DNA from: an uncultured Eubacteriales bacterium
Lineage (GTDB): Bacteria > Bacillota > Clostridia > Oscillospirales > Oscillospiraceae
DNA: 5,260 nt
Direction of reading: 5' to 3'
Assembly (NCBI GenBank): GCA_900553135.1
Contig: USCO01000145.1
Coordinates: forward strand, 1 to 5,260
The notes beneath the pieces were generated by a model. It was given only the letters and a program-made list of their open reading frames with translations. It was not told where the DNA came from and did no database searches. The stretch's first letter is position 1; each line of letters starts with the position of its first letter. The position numbers were made by a program, and so were the translations under genes. Of this stretch, positions 4,420 to 5,260 are shown piece after piece.

Positions 4420-5260
4420 CTAGCCCCCCGGGGTCCGGTTGACTTTCCGAAAACTGTCAAATGGCCGGGTTTCTTGGGTTATGTCAACCTCCTTTGAAGT
4501 CCCATAAACAGGACTTTTCCCGCCCCGGTCCCACCAGATGACGAACACCGCCCCGGCCTCCGGGACCTCGATGACCCGGGCCCCGGGCCGGACCCGGACC
4601 TCCCAGGGGTCCAGGTCGGCCAGCTCCACCCGAGGCCGGGCCAGGTCCCCGCCGGAGTAGTACCAGCGGCCACCGGGCTTGTCAGGTTGCACCTGGGCCT
4701 GGTCCTGGGCGGCAATCCGGCGGTCCTCTGCCCGGCCCGGGTCCTGCTGCTTCCCAATGTACTTGCAGACGTAGTTCACCGCCTGGGAGTACTCCCCCAC
4801 AAGTTCCAGGGCCGTTGTAAAGCCCAGGGACCAGCCGGGGAGGTTCCACACCACCCGGCCCCCGTCAGCCTCCCAGGCAGCCCGCTGGGCCCGGCTGCGG
4901 GGCTTTCTGGGCTTGCCGCCGCCCGGCGGAATCATGGTGCCGCTGTCCACCCGGTCCAGCACATCGTTGAAGAAGCCGTGGAAGTGAATGGCTCCATCCT
5001 TGTGCCGCTCGGGGACCAGCACATAAATGAGCCCCCGCCGCTGGACCTGGTTGGACAGCCAGGCGTTGAGCTTGCGGGTAATGGCGGCCATATCGTAGCG
5101 GTCCACCTGGGTCTGGTCCAGGGTGAGGGTGACGAAATGGGTAAAGGGGTTGCAGAGGGCCAGGTCCCGGACCTGGGCCCGGGCCCGGCGGACCGCCCGG
5201 GCGATATCGCCGCCGCCCTCCCTGGGCTTGGAATGCCGCCTTGGGCGGGGGAGTCGGTCC
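4420..5260 (-). CDS. Rolling-circle replication initiator (HUH Rep), 5' end outside the window
   Basis: The frame is open from the window edge to the TAG at 4420-4422, giving 279 residues with the N-terminus missing. The GTG at 5106 is internal, since conserved sequence precedes it. Numbering from the edge, motif I is HFVTLTLD (about 41-48), followed by a VPERHKDGAIHFHGFF segment with the HUH pair His92 and His94. Further on, AVNYVCKYIGK supplies the candidate nucleophile Tyr163 with Lys166. This order is that of the single-tyrosine Rep proteins (replication-associated ORF2/G2P type) found on Firmicutes plasmids and integrative elements. Such proteins nick one strand at a double-strand origin to start rolling-circle replication. 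Between the HUH and Tyr motifs is a basic, Gly/Pro-rich insertion (GGGKPRKPRSRAQRA). After the Tyr motif a long tail of about 110 residues has no motif I recognise, and its coding end contains GTTGAC-type repeats. Rep, the small ORF and the recombinase form one minus-strand cassette. Confidence 0.85.
   Translation of the reverse strand, partial: DRLPRPRRHSKPREGGGDIARAVRRARAQVRDLALCNPFTHFVTLTLDQTQVDRYDMAAITRKLNAWLSNQVQRRGLIYVLVPERHKDGAIHFHGFFNDVLDRVDSGTMIPPGGGKPRKPRSRAQRAAWEADGGRVVWNLPGWSLGFTTALELVGEYSQAVNYVCKYIGKQQDPGRAEDRRIAAQDQAQVQPDKPGGRWYYSGGDLARPRVELADLDPWEVRVRPGARVIEVPEAGAVFVIWWDRGGKSPVYGTSKEVDITQETRPFDSFRKVNRTPGG
4438..4488. repeat. Cluster of GTCAA/GTTGAC motifs at the rep 3' end
   Basis: Within the last codons of rep the plus strand carries GTTGAC (4438-4443), GTCAAATGGCCGGGTTT (4456-4472) and GTCAAC (4483-4488). 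The middle one resembles the half-site plus spacer at 3617-3636 (GTCAACAAAA, TGGCCGG, TTT) in the same orientation, with three bases missing and one added. The two related copies flank the small ORF and the minimal recombinase gene. The match is short and GC-rich at its centre, so chance is possible. Confidence 0.4.

Noticed and set aside
4414..4427. Terminator after rep
   Set aside because: GGGGC and GCCCC form only a 5-bp stem with no T tract, and the small ORF follows at once, so readthrough is expected.

Overview
The window looks like chromosomal DNA of a GC-rich, endospore-forming member of the Clostridia, most plausibly Oscillospiraceae (Flavonifractor, Oscillibacter or Lawsonibacter type). 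The reasons are spore coat genes (cotJ) and the cortex amidase gene cwlD side by side, strong AGGAGG-type ribosome binding sites, GTG and TTG starts, and GC-rich codon use. The family-level placement is inference.

The left half (1-2427) is ordinary host sequence. A minus-strand cotJ operon (a fused cotJA-cotJB gene, then cotJC) ends in a strong terminator. It is divergent from cwlD, which has a near-perfect sigma-E promoter with an almost absent leader. cwlD and a small three-helix SdpI-like membrane protein gene converge on one bidirectional terminator. Both spore loci fit mother-cell expression: CotJ proteins in the coat, CwlD in cortex muramic-delta-lactam formation.

The middle (2428-3474) is a complete Xer-type tyrosine recombinase gene with all six catalytic residues. 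Its ORF extends upstream to 3582, but that extension runs through repeats and hairpins and may not be translated.

The right part (3475-5260) has the look of a mobile element, all on the minus strand: the 3' part of a gene for an HUH rolling-circle Rep protein cut by the window edge, an unrecognised 49-aa ORF overlapping the next gene, and a recombinase of about 171 aa reduced to the catalytic domain. Between this cassette and the host-like xer gene lies a compact structured region (3477-3743). It holds two long inverted repeats with shared GTCAACAAAA arms and 6- or 7-nt spacers, GC-rich hairpins between and around them, and a tandem 11-bp direct repeat. The inverted repeats have the geometry of tyrosine-recombinase core sites. 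The most interesting reading is an element with its own Rep and minimal recombinase, joined to the chromosome at or near a recombination site beside a resident xer gene. The genes and repeats are seen directly; the att-site interpretation is inference.
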